64,000 bases of DNA from Bacillota bacterium. GTDB taxonomy: Bacteria; Bacillota; Clostridia; DSM-8532. Where the stretch lies: contig JAEZJF010000029.1 of the NCBI GenBank assembly GCA_023415825.1, forward strand, positions 47,647 through 111,646, given 5' to 3'. The notes beneath the pieces were generated by a model. That model had not been told where the DNA came from. It searched no databases and was given only the letters and a program-made list of their open reading frames with translations. Positions within the stretch are counted from its first letter, which is position 1; every line of letters begins with the position of its first letter. A program made the position numbers and the translations under genes. Below are positions 44,220 to 54,056 of the stretch, in pieces.

Positions 44220-47200
44220 TTACCCCTCCTTTTCTCCATTGCTCTTTTCAAATACCTTCAAATCTGAAATGGTGAGTGGATCAAACGCAACATTTTTAAG
44301 TACCAATTTGATATATCTGGCTTTAACCGTCGGAAAATTCAAAATAACTTTAGCGTCTGGCAGCGACAACGACTGCTGGTCCTTGACACTATAAATTTCT
44401 TCCCATTCATTTTGGTCTAGGCTTGAAAGCAGGACAAAGCTTCTCGGCGAATTCAGATGCACATAGTCCAACTGTACACGGCTGTCAAATTGGATCCTGG
44501 ATATATGATGCTCTCTTCCCATATCCACCTTAAAGAATATACCGTCTCTCTGGGTCACCCCTGAATCCCAGGCAAACCCTTTGCCCTTAATGGCTCTTCC
44601 GCTATCGGAATTATTGTAGTTGGATTCTGCCGTCCATTTCTCCCTGCTGATTTCCAGGGTATCCTTGAGCTCCAGTGAGTATTTGAGCTCAAGGGGAACG
44701 TCATCCTTCCTCGAAAATTCCACTTTAAGAGGCAAATCCTTTTTATTTTCTCTGTCTTCCCATAGGACTATCTTATTCCATCCGGAATTGAGTTTAAGAG
44801 CTTTTAAAACTATTTCTCTGCCCGAGCCTGAAAGGACACCGTTTAAATACAGCTCCTTCATTCCTTGTGATGAAACCTTTATACCAATGAGGTCAGGGTT
44901 GAGCAGCAGGTCGCTTCTATCGGCCTCAGAAAAGACATAAAAGCCGTAAATATTCTTCCCTGCCGGTATGGTTCCGGTTTCATTCAGGTCGATTATATTC
45001 CAGTAGGAATCCTTCTCCATCTGGTTGATGGAGGGATTGATATCCGCAGGGTTGATCCCTTCTGCATGCTTTAATGCAAGCACTTTCACGAGCTCATGAT
45101 TGTATAGGCCATCGTTCAAAATGGATTCGAAGAGGTCGAATTCCTTTAAAAGAAGCCTCACCTTCAAATTCGTCAGTATGGCACAGGCAAGCTTATTGAG
45201 CTTGGTGCTGGAGGCATTAATCAGAATTTGATTAATCAAAACATTGACGTCATTTATTTGAGTTTTTGCTAAGGCAAATAATTCACCCTTGCACTCCTTC
45301 TCACTTCGCAGGATGGATACTGTTTTCAGCTCCTCAGGCTGGAAATTCCAGCATCTCCAGTTGATATCCGTGCTCTTGAGCAAGCCTGTGATTTTTGTCT
45401 TATCCCTGATGCTCAGGGGGGTAGCGGACATCAACGTTTCGCTGCCTATTTCCGGTCCATGAAGATCTCCGGTATTGATTCCGCGAGTATATACACTGTT
45501 TTCCGCAAGTCTAAGCTGATTGACCGGTATATCACATACATCCAGATAACCTTTAAGGAAATTCGGCAGGTTTTCATTCGTCAAGCCCCATATAAGGACA
45601 TTTTCAACATTCTCCCGCGTCATTTCCGCTATATATTCAATCGGCCGGGTTCCGTCTGCAATGACCAGCCATTCACCTCTAAGGGCCCTGATCTTTTTCC
45701 TGTCTGTTGGCAGAATCATTTGACAGGTCACTTCAATATTTTTTAGGAAAAGTGCAAGCTGGGACTTTTCCTCAGTGATGACGATACAATTTTGATATTC
45801 TACCGGCTGTATTCTGCCGGCATAAGAAGCCAGGTTTGTTAGCAGCACCATAGCTGCAGGCTCACTTTTTATGTTTGCCATTATATCGATACAGCTCATG
45901 ATCCGCCTTGATTTCTGTTCCTGTAAATCGATGATCAGCGGTGCACCCTTGCCCGTGGTAAAGAGCGGCAAATAATTTGCATTGATGTAGTCCTGGAAAA
46001 CAAATTCAGAAATAGTTTCTCCGTTCCAGGCTAACAAGTCCTCCTCCTCAAGGTCATCGAACAAGCTCCTATCCTCAACATTAAGAAAAGCCTTTTCAAC
46101 ATTCTTCCGACAGCTCAGCCTCAAAAAATCCGTGTGCTCCATGGATAGATCAACGATACCTCTGCCTGTCTGCATGATTTGTTCATAAATGGAAACTTCC
46201 GTCTCCCCTGCGATTATGAAAGCATCAAAGCCACCATTTATATAGGAAGCATCATCAATTAAGACTATATTGTCATTTTGCAGCATGCTTTTAATTAAAT
46301 GCCTGTTTGATCCGGCAACTCCAAGCCTTCCTGCTCCCGCCAGCTTTTCTAAAAGGTAATTCTTGTTATATGCCTTTAAGGTCTCCTCATCCTCAAAAAT
46401 GATCTTTCCAGCTTCCCTCAGTTCTATTTTCAATTTGAGCTTTCCTATGCTTTTTGTATCCGGCAAGTTAAATTCAATATCCATATAGCTGAAATCTGCC
46501 GGAGATACCTTTATGCGTTTGATTTCAGCGATTACCGCTGTTCCCTCTTCATTTATTAACTTCCAATGGATCTGATAATACTTTTCATAAAGAGAATCAT
46601 TATGAACTGAAATCCTCTTATTTGCTCTATCTCCCGCATAAAACCTGACCTTATTATCCTCAAAGAAAGTCCGTTCAGGAGTATAAGCCTTCTGAACCTG
46701 CCTGAAAAGCTCATTGGGGATATATTCAGGGAGCTTTAAATCATATCCGGCATTTAAAGTAGACATATAGTCACCGATGCGAGAAGGTTTTATGCCGGGT
46801 GTATTATACTCATCATATTGAAGCATTCTTTCTTTAATCTGCAGCGGCTTCAAGCCGTACCATACGAGATTGAACACACATACCTGCGCTGCCCATTTTC
46901 TCTGATGCTTGATATAGTCAAAGCAGTCTTTAGCGATAGCTTCAATTCTGCCGTCAAAGGACAGAAATGCCCTTTCACCTACCCTATTGCAAATATTGTC
47001 CGGGGTTGAATAGAACATGCTGCCCATTTCACCGATGAAAATAGGCTTATCCGTCTCCACAGGACATTTTCCTGTTGGATAATGCAGGGACATCAAATCC
47101 AGCCTACCGCCCATATCATAGCTTCCGTCACCGCTGGCCGGCCTCGTGGGATCAAGCTTGTGTGCATGCTCGGCAAGCAGGTATACTAATGAATTGAGCT

Positions 47201-48503
47201 CTTCCTCGTCCTTTACGCCCACATCCGCCGATACTCTGTACGCAAAAATGCATTCGTTTTCTACACTCCATATAATGACACTCGGATGGTTCTTATCCCT
47301 GTTTATCAGTCTTTCAAGATGCTTCTTACCATTTTCAATGAAATTCATCGTATAGTAAAATTGACAATGTGACGCCCATGTGGCCGTTTCATCAATGATC
47401 AGCATTCCGACCTCATCCGCGATCTCCAGAAAGAACTCAGGATATACCTGTGCATGGAGCCTTATGCAATTTGCATTGGCATCTTTGGCCATCTTATACC
47501 ATAGCCTTGCATATTCCTCTGTCTGGTACGCAAAACCCATGTAATGCCAGGATTCATTGCGAAGATTATATGGAATTCCGTTAAGATAGAATTTGTTTCC
47601 TTTCATTCCGACTGTTCTGAATCCGAATCGAACAGTTTTTATATCCAATATCTCGCCCTTCAAAATGAGAAAGACCTCTAATATGTACAGCTTTGGGTCA
47701 TGGGGCCACCAAAGCCTTATATCCATCGGAATATTATGATAATTGAATTCATCCTTGAATTTGGAGCCGGATGCGTTCGAATGACCAATAATTTCGGATT
47801 TTTCGCTTTTATATTCACGTAATGCATATTGAAGTTCATACGCTTCTGAATTCAGCCCACTCAGAGCACTTTCAACAGTTATCTTGCCCTCGGTAACTTC
47901 GGTATGGACAAAAACATCTTTTATATAAACCTCCGGGTATACTTTTAAAAATACATCCTGCCATATGCCTGCAATATGCATTCCCCAAAAGGACCCGATG
48001 GGAAAGTCCACTTTTACTTTTCCCTCGGGGGTCACAATTTTAAAGGCATCATACTTTTTAACGCCTACAACCAGTTCATTCATTTGACCATATTTAACAG
48101 AATCCCTTATTGAGAACTCAACCGGAAGAAATCCATCCCGGTCTGATGCCACAAGTCTGCCGTTTATGTAAAATTCACTATAATAGTGTACAGCATTGAA
48201 ACAAAGCGTTATTTCACTTCCATCCGAATGCTTCGGAACAAAAAATCCAGTCCTATACCATCCGCTTTCAGCCCGCTCCCACTCTACGGGATATTCCGGA
48301 TAAAGGCGGTAATCTCCGCCCCGTACCAAGACACTTTCAGTTCCGAATTTAGATTCCTTGGGACTTGCAAAAGAATTAATATTCCAGGGTGATGGTACTT
48401 TTATTTTGGTTTCTTCCAACACATCCGGAATTTTATCAAGAGATCCGTCACCAGGACAAAAATCCCATAACCCATTCAAACATATATTTTCTCTTTCCTT
48501 CAT
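44220..48503 (-). CDS. Very long glycoside hydrolase family 2 protein with discoidin domain
   Basis: 1427 residues from the ATG after GAGAGGG. N-terminal sugar-binding and immunoglobulin-like domains (LNGLWDFCPGDGSL, AESGWYRTGFFVPK) are followed by the TIM barrel, with acid/base Glu in VIIWSVENECIF and nucleophile Glu in IFIGEMGSMFYS. A further ~450-residue region of Rossmann-like pattern (GRLGVAGSNRHLI, DAFIIAGETEV) follows. The C-terminus has a discoidin domain (WDSGVTQRDGIFFKVDMGRE, LNFPTVKARYIKLVL). No signal peptide is present, so it acts on imported oligosaccharides. Probably a beta-galactosidase- or beta-glucuronidase-like enzyme; specificity unknown. Confidence 0.85.
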   Translation of the reverse strand: MKERENICLNGLWDFCPGDGSLDKIPDVLEETKIKVPSPWNINSFASPKESKFGTESVLVRGGDYRLYPEYPVEWERAESGWYRTGFFVPKHSDGSEITLCFNAVHYYSEFYINGRLVASDRDGFLPVEFSIRDSVKYGQMNELVVGVKKYDAFKIVTPEGKVKVDFPIGSFWGMHIAGIWQDVFLKVYPEVYIKDVFVHTEVTEGKITVESALSGLNSEAYELQYALREYKSEKSEIIGHSNASGSKFKDEFNYHNIPMDIRLWWPHDPKLYILEVFLILKGEILDIKTVRFGFRTVGMKGNKFYLNGIPYNLRNESWHYMGFAYQTEEYARLWYKMAKDANANCIRLHAQVYPEFFLEIADEVGMLIIDETATWASHCQFYYTMNFIENGKKHLERLINRDKNHPSVIIWSVENECIFAYRVSADVGVKDEEELNSLVYLLAEHAHKLDPTRPASGDGSYDMGGRLDLMSLHYPTGKCPVETDKPIFIGEMGSMFYSTPDNICNRVGERAFLSFDGRIEAIAKDCFDYIKHQRKWAAQVCVFNLVWYGLKPLQIKERMLQYDEYNTPGIKPSRIGDYMSTLNAGYDLKLPEYIPNELFRQVQKAYTPERTFFEDNKVRFYAGDRANKRISVHNDSLYEKYYQIHWKLINEEGTAVIAEIKRIKVSPADFSYMDIEFNLPDTKSIGKLKLKIELREAGKIIFEDEETLKAYNKNYLLEKLAGAGRLGVAGSNRHLIKSMLQNDNIVLIDDASYINGGFDAFIIAGETEVSIYEQIMQTGRGIVDLSMEHTDFLRLSCRKNVEKAFLNVEDRSLFDDLEEEDLLAWNGETISEFVFQDYINANYLPLFTTGKGAPLIIDLQEQKSRRIMSCIDIMANIKSEPAAMVLLTNLASYAGRIQPVEYQNCIVITEEKSQLALFLKNIEVTCQMILPTDRKKIRALRGEWLVIADGTRPIEYIAEMTRENVENVLIWGLTNENLPNFLKGYLDVCDIPVNQLRLAENSVYTRGINTGDLHGPEIGSETLMSATPLSIRDKTKITGLLKSTDINWRCWNFQPEELKTVSILRSEKECKGELFALAKTQINDVNVLINQILINASSTKLNKLACAILTNLKVRLLLKEFDLFESILNDGLYNHELVKVLALKHAEGINPADINPSINQMEKDSYWNIIDLNETGTIPAGKNIYGFYVFSEADRSDLLLNPDLIGIKVSSQGMKELYLNGVLSGSGREIVLKALKLNSGWNKIVLWEDRENKKDLPLKVEFSRKDDVPLELKYSLELKDTLEISREKWTAESNYNNSDSGRAIKGKGFAWDSGVTQRDGIFFKVDMGREHHISRIQFDSRVQLDYVHLNSPRSFVLLSSLDQNEWEEIYSVKDQQSLSLPDAKVILNFPTVKARYIKLVLKNVAFDPLTISDLKVFEKSNGEKEG

Positions 48504-48636
48504 AGCCGTCCCTCTCTTAGCTGTTTTTATTCCGGTACCCATCTTCACAACACTATTGTATAGAAAATCACGAATCCAGATATATGATAGATTTCTTTGA
48601 AATATATAAAATTTCTACGGTGTTCATTAATCAGTT

Positions 48637-48673
48637 ACGGGATGCACCGGAATCTATTCCCGATGCATCCCGT
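48637..48673. terminator. Stem-loop between GH43 and GH2 genes
   Basis: ACGGGATGCA and TGCATCCCGT are perfect arms around a 17-nt loop, between the GH43 stop and the GH2 start. There is no U-run. It may lower downstream expression rather than terminate fully. Confidence 0.45.
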
Positions 48674-48709
48674 TCACGGTTGCTCACCTGATTGCTTACA
48701 ATTTACACC

Positions 48710-50269
48710 CTAATCTTCTTCAGCATATTCAAAGAAATCAAAATCAGCATGTTTTCGGGCACCGGTAAAGTCCTGACAGCATAAACCTACAAAGGCACCT
48801 GTGAAATTCAAATTCTCATAGTAATGATATTCATCGGATAATATGGCTGCATCTAATGTCTGTCCGATTTGCTTCCAGTTCGATCCGTCATCGGAGTAAT
48901 AAAACCGAAGCTTATCATAGTCCATTCTTGCCCGGAGATAGCATTTCTGCCAACCTTCAATTGATATTTCTGCCTCCGTATGCTCATTTATTACCTTATT
49001 ATCACGCGATAAAATTCCCAGATACTTACCTATGCCCTCTTTATAGCTGATTTTTAGATAGTAAAAATTATTTGTATTATAGTAGCATACAAGACCGGCC
49101 ATCTGCTTTTTATATTCCGGCTGGAATTCAACGCAGGTCGTCGCCGTATATCGGAAGGCCTGCTGCCGTCTGGCCACCAAGGCTTGGCGAAAGAGAGATA
49201 CTAATGATTCCCGTCCCTTTAGTCTCAAATATCCCGGTCTTTCTTTCAGTGAAAGGGTATCTTCTTCCAGAGGTATTCTAAGCGTTTGAAATTGTATATC
49301 CAGTATTTCCGAATCAAAATCATCCCTGACAGGCGCTTTCTCCCATTTGCATTCGGCCAAACCGGGAGCCGCAACCTCTGAAGCCGGCTCATTTCCACCT
49401 TCTTCGAGTCTCAGCCAATGATCATCTGTCCAGATAACCTTTTGTATACAGGTTTCCCGCCCCAAGATACACGCCCCTCTTGACGGGATCGGCCTTCCGC
49501 ATAAATGAACCATATACCAATCACCGTATTGAGTCTGTACTATGTCCGCATGCCCTGCCTTTTGGATTTCCAGCAAAGGATTATTCCGTGAGGTAAGCAT
49601 TGGGTTTTCGGGATCCACTTCAAAGGGGCCATTTAGCTCCCTTGAACGTGCAATCGTCACAGAATGGCCTAGCTCTGTGCCGCCCTCCGCTGTAATCAAA
49701 TAGTAATAGCCATGAACCCTGTACAGGTGTGGCCCTTCTGTTACCCCCAGTTCAGTGCCTTTGAAAATAATGGCTTCGGGACCTGCCATCCCTTTTAGCT
49801 GCACCGAATATTCACGCAGAGTAATACCCTCCGGCGTTGGATAAACCATCCACTTTTTCCCGTCGTCATCATGGAATAGAGACACATCTGCATTTCCGCC
49901 CATTAAGAGGACCGGATCAGACCAAGGACCACCTATATCCTTTGACGTAACAAGGAAAACATTTGAATCAAAATAACCACTTCCAAAGCTAATAACATTG
50001 GAATAGACCAAATAATATAAGCCATCACTGTATGAAAGGCAAGGAGCCCATACGCCTCCCGAGTTCTGTATCCCTTTCATGTCTAGCTGTGCGACGCGGT
50101 CTAGTGGTCTTGAGACAAGTCTCCAATTGATTAAGTCCCTGGAATGGTGTATTTCTACCCCGGGAAACCACTCAAATGTTGAAGTTGCTATATAATAGTC
50201 ATCATTGACCCTTATAATGGAAGGATCAGGATGAAATCCCGGCAAAATCGGGTTCTTAATTTTATTCAT
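48710..50269 (-). CDS. GH43 beta-xylosidase / alpha-L-arabinofuranosidase
   Basis: 519 residues. The N-terminus NPILPGFHPDPSIIRVNDDYY is the classic GH43 opening, with the catalytic-base Asp in HPDPS. GGVWAPCLSY and the acid Glu in LGVTEGPHLYR follow, along with HADIVQTQYGDWYMVH. The C-terminal ~190 residues (from about residue 320) form the beta-sandwich typical of xylosidase-type members (FYYLKISYKEGIG). No signal peptide is present, so it is intracellular. The expected activity is removal of xylose or arabinose from imported xylo-oligosaccharides. Confidence 0.93.
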   Translation of the reverse strand: MNKIKNPILPGFHPDPSIIRVNDDYYIATSTFEWFPGVEIHHSRDLINWRLVSRPLDRVAQLDMKGIQNSGGVWAPCLSYSDGLYYLVYSNVISFGSGYFDSNVFLVTSKDIGGPWSDPVLLMGGNADVSLFHDDDGKKWMVYPTPEGITLREYSVQLKGMAGPEAIIFKGTELGVTEGPHLYRVHGYYYLITAEGGTELGHSVTIARSRELNGPFEVDPENPMLTSRNNPLLEIQKAGHADIVQTQYGDWYMVHLCGRPIPSRGACILGRETCIQKVIWTDDHWLRLEEGGNEPASEVAAPGLAECKWEKAPVRDDFDSEILDIQFQTLRIPLEEDTLSLKERPGYLRLKGRESLVSLFRQALVARRQQAFRYTATTCVEFQPEYKKQMAGLVCYYNTNNFYYLKISYKEGIGKYLGILSRDNKVINEHTEAEISIEGWQKCYLRARMDYDKLRFYYSDDGSNWKQIGQTLDAAILSDEYHYYENLNFTGAFVGLCCQDFTGARKHADFDFFEYAEED

Positions 50270-50328
50270 CGATTTACTCTCCTGTTCCCAATCGCCGGGA
50301 TTTCCCTGCTTCCGAATGGGTACACCTA

Positions 50329-51876
50329 TTACCTTGTTGCCCTAAATTCAGAGAATTGCTTTTGCATCTCGGCCATGTATGTATCCAAGCCTGCATCCTT
50401 CAACTTCTTGATCAGCTTATCGTAGTTGCCTTCATAGGGCACAAATCCATATCCTATGGGTTTTGCTAATTCAGCCAAAATCGCATCCAGCTTGGCCTTT
50501 TCTGTCTTTACACTTTCTCCGTTGAACGTAAAGCCTACAGCCTTGCCTTTTATACAACCATCATCCCAGCTCTTATATTGCTTGATAAAATCGTCGGATG
50601 TGCCTTTTGGAAATCTCATGAAATTCACATTCATCAGCATCCAGTCGTTAAAGAAACCATCCGGTGTCTTTTTAACGACACTTTCACCATCCAGCTCGTA
50701 ATCCTTGCCCTTCACGCCATATGTCAAGAAATCGACATTATCCCTGTTTTGCTGCATATAGTTAAGAAGTCTCATATAGGCGTCAACATTCTCCGAAGCA
50801 GCGGAGACAAAATACGCCGTAGACCATGGCTGTCTGTTAATCTTGGCTTTGCCGCTCCCAAGGAAATAATTCACCAATTCAGCATTCGGAACAACACTCT
50901 TGAGCTTGTCAATTTCTTCGAGGGGTTTTCCCGCAGTTCCGGCAATCGCCATTGTCTTGCCTGCCTGGAAGTCGGTTCCCGACTGACTGGGGTTTGTCAG
51001 GACATATTGGGGGATAATTCCCTTTTTGTACCATCTATGTGCGATTTCAGCTTGCTTTTTGAACTCCTCCGACTCATACCAGCTGTATACTTTGTCATCA
51101 TTTGCCGAAGCATCCGTAAAGGCAAGAGCCTGGTCGCTATTTCCGTTGTCAATAAGCTCGATATTTTTATCGGAGATCTGATAACTTAAAATCGTCCCCA
51201 GATTATTAGCGGCCGCGAAGCCAACGTAGTCGGGATGCTTGGCCTTGCACAGATCATAAAATTTTTCAAAATCTTCTATGCTAGAGATTGATTGCATGCC
51301 TACTTCCTCAAGAAGGTCTTGTCTTACCAGAAGACAGTAACCTTCCGCTGAATTGGGTTTATTTCCGATCGGAACCGCATAAAGCTTCCCATCGAATGTA
51401 AAGCTGTCAAAGGCTTCAGGCTTCACCGCTTTTTTCAAGTCAGGCAAGTACTGATTTGCCGACTGGGTCAAATCAGCAAACATTCCTTTTGCAACATTTT
51501 TTGAAGTATTGCCCGGATCCGTATAGCTGGCAAAGTCTTCGCCTGTTGCAAGCATTAAATCAATCTTTCCGCCCCCATATTCACTCCAGGGCACATGTGT
51601 CAGGGTAAGCTCTACATTTAAATCTGCCTTAAGTCTCTCGGCTAATTCATTATCTGCAAATTCCTTCATCCTGTTTGATTCATCACCATAGAAGACCAGC
51701 TGTATTTTCGCTGCTTCTGCTGGAGGTGTGGACTCTTCTGTCTTTGGAGTTGGCTCTTCTGCCTTTGCGGTAGGTGAACTTGTTTGATTGTCTACAGGTG
51801 GTGTCTTGCCGCATGCTGTGGCAAGAGATAGAATCATTGTACCTGCCAGCAAAATAGCTAATGACCTCTTGATCAT
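50329..51876 (-). CDS. Lipoprotein sugar-binding protein of ABC importer 2
   Basis: 515 residues from the ATG after AGGAGG. The signal sequence ends in the lipobox SLATACGKT. A Pro/Thr/Glu-rich spacer (SPTAKAEEPTPKTEESTP) follows, with the usual extracellular SBP pattern (AAKIQLVFYGDESNRMKEF, MLATGEDFASYTDPG). It delivers oligosaccharide to the permeases encoded just upstream, and the GH43/GH2 enzymes downstream then cleave it. Confidence 0.9.
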   Translation of the reverse strand: MIKRSLAILLAGTMILSLATACGKTPPVDNQTSSPTAKAEEPTPKTEESTPPAEAAKIQLVFYGDESNRMKEFADNELAERLKADLNVELTLTHVPWSEYGGGKIDLMLATGEDFASYTDPGNTSKNVAKGMFADLTQSANQYLPDLKKAVKPEAFDSFTFDGKLYAVPIGNKPNSAEGYCLLVRQDLLEEVGMQSISSIEDFEKFYDLCKAKHPDYVGFAAANNLGTILSYQISDKNIELIDNGNSDQALAFTDASANDDKVYSWYESEEFKKQAEIAHRWYKKGIIPQYVLTNPSQSGTDFQAGKTMAIAGTAGKPLEEIDKLKSVVPNAELVNYFLGSGKAKINRQPWSTAYFVSAASENVDAYMRLLNYMQQNRDNVDFLTYGVKGKDYELDGESVVKKTPDGFFNDWMLMNVNFMRFPKGTSDDFIKQYKSWDDGCIKGKAVGFTFNGESVKTEKAKLDAILAELAKPIGYGFVPYEGNYDKLIKKLKDAGLDTYMAEMQKQFSEFRATR

Positions 51877-52036
51877 AAACTTAATCCTCCTATTTTTAAA
51901 CAATATTTGCGTGGAATCTTTATATTATAAGCAGCACTCCCTCATTCATAATTGCCTTGGCCTTCGGCAAAAACAAAATATAAGGTAATGACAGCTAAAT
52001 AATACCGGCGATAATTACCGCCATTTGCTGCGGTCA

Positions 52037-52918
52037 TTATTTTATCGCTCCAACGGTTATACCCTTGATAAAATATTTCTGTATGAATGGATATACAAAT
52101 ATTATGGGCCCCACAGCCAGACATGTCATCGCCATTCTCGCCGTTTGAACCGGTACCGTTACATGCTGTGCAAGTGACGCATTATTCCCTGATGCAAGAA
52201 ATTGAGCGTTGGCCATCATGCTGTAAAGTAAGTACTGCACCGGATAAAGCTTTTCCTTGTTCATCAGCATGAGTGCAAGATACCAGTCATTCCAATATCC
52301 AAGCGCATAAAACAGGGTTATTGTTATAATACCGACCTTTGCAAGTGGAATCATCAAACGGAAAAATATCGTAAAATATCCGGCCCCGTCAAGTTTTGCG
52401 GATTCGCTTATCTCGGGATGTATTGTTTTAAAAAAGTTTCGCATCAGGTACATAAAAAATACGTTCAAGATATAGGGAAGAAATAAGCCGTATATTTTGT
52501 TATTCAGATGGTAATATTTTGTACACATGATATACCAGGGAAGCATACCGCCACTGAAAAGCATCGTGAAGTACGCAAAGAAGGATAATGCGCTCCCAAG
52601 CCTAAAGGTTTTTACAGAAGATGCATAAGCATAGGCGGTTGTTGTAATAACCGAACAAAGCGTGCCTGCAATGACAACAAATATTGTCACTCCGTATGAT
52701 GTAAGCAGACGTGGTCCCTTATCCAATAAAAAGTACTTGTATGTAAACAGTGAAAACTTTTCCGGTATAAGCTTAAAGCCGTGCAGCGCTACAGTCTGTT
52801 CATCAGAAAACGATACCGAAAGAGCCATGAGCATCGGATAAACACATATAACAGTAGCTATAATAATGATTATGTAAATTAAAAAGGTAATCATTTTGTC
52901 TGTATTCTTTGTATTCAT
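52037..52918 (-). CDS. ABC sugar permease, LplC type (importer 2)
   Basis: 293 residues from the ATG after TAGGAGG; a long upstream extension that overlaps the LplB gene is rejected. Six helices. The EAA loop is EISESAKLDGAGYFTIFFRLMIPLAK and the C-terminus YPFIQKYFIKGITVGAIK is the LplC signature. It follows its LplB partner by 10 nt. Confidence 0.9.
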   Translation of the reverse strand: MNTKNTDKMITFLIYIIIIIATVICVYPMLMALSVSFSDEQTVALHGFKLIPEKFSLFTYKYFLLDKGPRLLTSYGVTIFVVIAGTLCSVITTTAYAYASSVKTFRLGSALSFFAYFTMLFSGGMLPWYIMCTKYYHLNNKIYGLFLPYILNVFFMYLMRNFFKTIHPEISESAKLDGAGYFTIFFRLMIPLAKVGIITITLFYALGYWNDWYLALMLMNKEKLYPVQYLLYSMMANAQFLASGNNASLAQHVTVPVQTARMAMTCLAVGPIIFVYPFIQKYFIKGITVGAIK

Positions 52919-52928
52919 AAATGTCCTC

Positions 52929-53888
52929 CTAAAACAGCTTGTATTCTTTATCAAAACGGCCTGCAATCCAGTTCGAAAAAAGCACCAGCACAAACCCAAA
53001 AACCGATTGATATAGCGCGACAGCAGAAGCCATCTCAAACTGTCCTCCTTTAATAGCGGATCTATAAACATAGGTCTCAATAATATCAGTTGCCGGTAAC
53101 AATAATGGATTGAGGTTTGTCAAACCCATAATCATTCCCAGATCGCCATTTAGTATTCTTCCTATAGAGAGCAGGAACATCGTAACAATGGTGGGTAAAA
53201 GTAAAGGTATGGTAATTTTAAATATTTGCTGTGTCCGTGAAGCACCATCCATCCCGGCAGCTTCATATAAAGCGGGGTCAAACCCGGTTAATGCCGCGAA
53301 GTAAACAATTGATGTATACCCTGTATTCTTCCATAGGTAGCACAACACCAATATCGGCTTCCAGTATCTAGGCTCCAGGTTCCATGAAACAGGAGATAAG
53401 CCGAACGTTTGAAGAACACTGTTCAGTATCCCCTTATCATCTAAAAACATATACAAAATTGAGCCCAAAGCTACCCAGGAAAGAAAATAAGGGAAAAACA
53501 TAATAGACTGGCTTGTTTTTTTGAATCGCTCATTCTTAAGCTCGTTCACCATAACAGCTACGGCTACCGCAACGATAGTGCCAATGACTATATAAAATAC
53601 ATTTAGAATAATAGTATTTGAGGTTGCCCGCCATGCGTTTCCAATATCAGAAAAAAAGAACTCAAAGTTTTTTAAGCCCACCCATGGGCTGCCTAATATC
53701 CCATCTTTAAAATTATAAGCTTTAAAAACAATCACCAAACCGAACATAGGTAAATAATTGAACATAAGTAAAGCTATTATTCCGGGTAATGCGAGAATAA
53801 AAAGCGCGCCGTTTTCGCGCAGCTCTCCCTTCATCTTCTCAAGAACAGTCTTCTTTCTGACATTGATTTGTGGCATTGACTTCTGCAT
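52929..53888 (-). CDS. ABC sugar permease, LplB type (importer 2)
   Basis: 319 residues from the second ATG (53888), about 12 nt after GGGAG; the upstream ATG at 53927 is an alternative. The cytoplasmic N-terminus is charged (KKTVLEKMKGELRENG). Six helices and the EAA loop PALYEAAGMDGASRTQQIFKITIPLLLP are seen, with the typical C-terminus AGRFDKEYKLF. The importer has no ATPase of its own here. Confidence 0.9.
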   Translation of the reverse strand: MQKSMPQINVRKKTVLEKMKGELRENGALFILALPGIIALLMFNYLPMFGLVIVFKAYNFKDGILGSPWVGLKNFEFFFSDIGNAWRATSNTIILNVFYIVIGTIVAVAVAVMVNELKNERFKKTSQSIMFFPYFLSWVALGSILYMFLDDKGILNSVLQTFGLSPVSWNLEPRYWKPILVLCYLWKNTGYTSIVYFAALTGFDPALYEAAGMDGASRTQQIFKITIPLLLPTIVTMFLLSIGRILNGDLGMIMGLTNLNPLLLPATDIIETYVYRSAIKGGQFEMASAVALYQSVFGFVLVLFSNWIAGRFDKEYKLF

Positions 53889-54056
53889 GATTAATATTCT
53901 CTCCCTTGGCGTTTTATATGTGTGCAAAGCATACAGGAGGCTCGATTAATCTAATGCTAGCAGTGCCAAATTCCCGTGTAAATATTAAAGATTTGATCCA
54001 GCTTAAGAATTGTGTTTTTATCGGCTTAAAATTCGTGACATAGTATAAAAAAACCA

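Noticed and set aside
50578..51189. 203-codon frame antisense to the importer-2 binding protein
   Set aside because: Shadow of the SBP gene without start signals.
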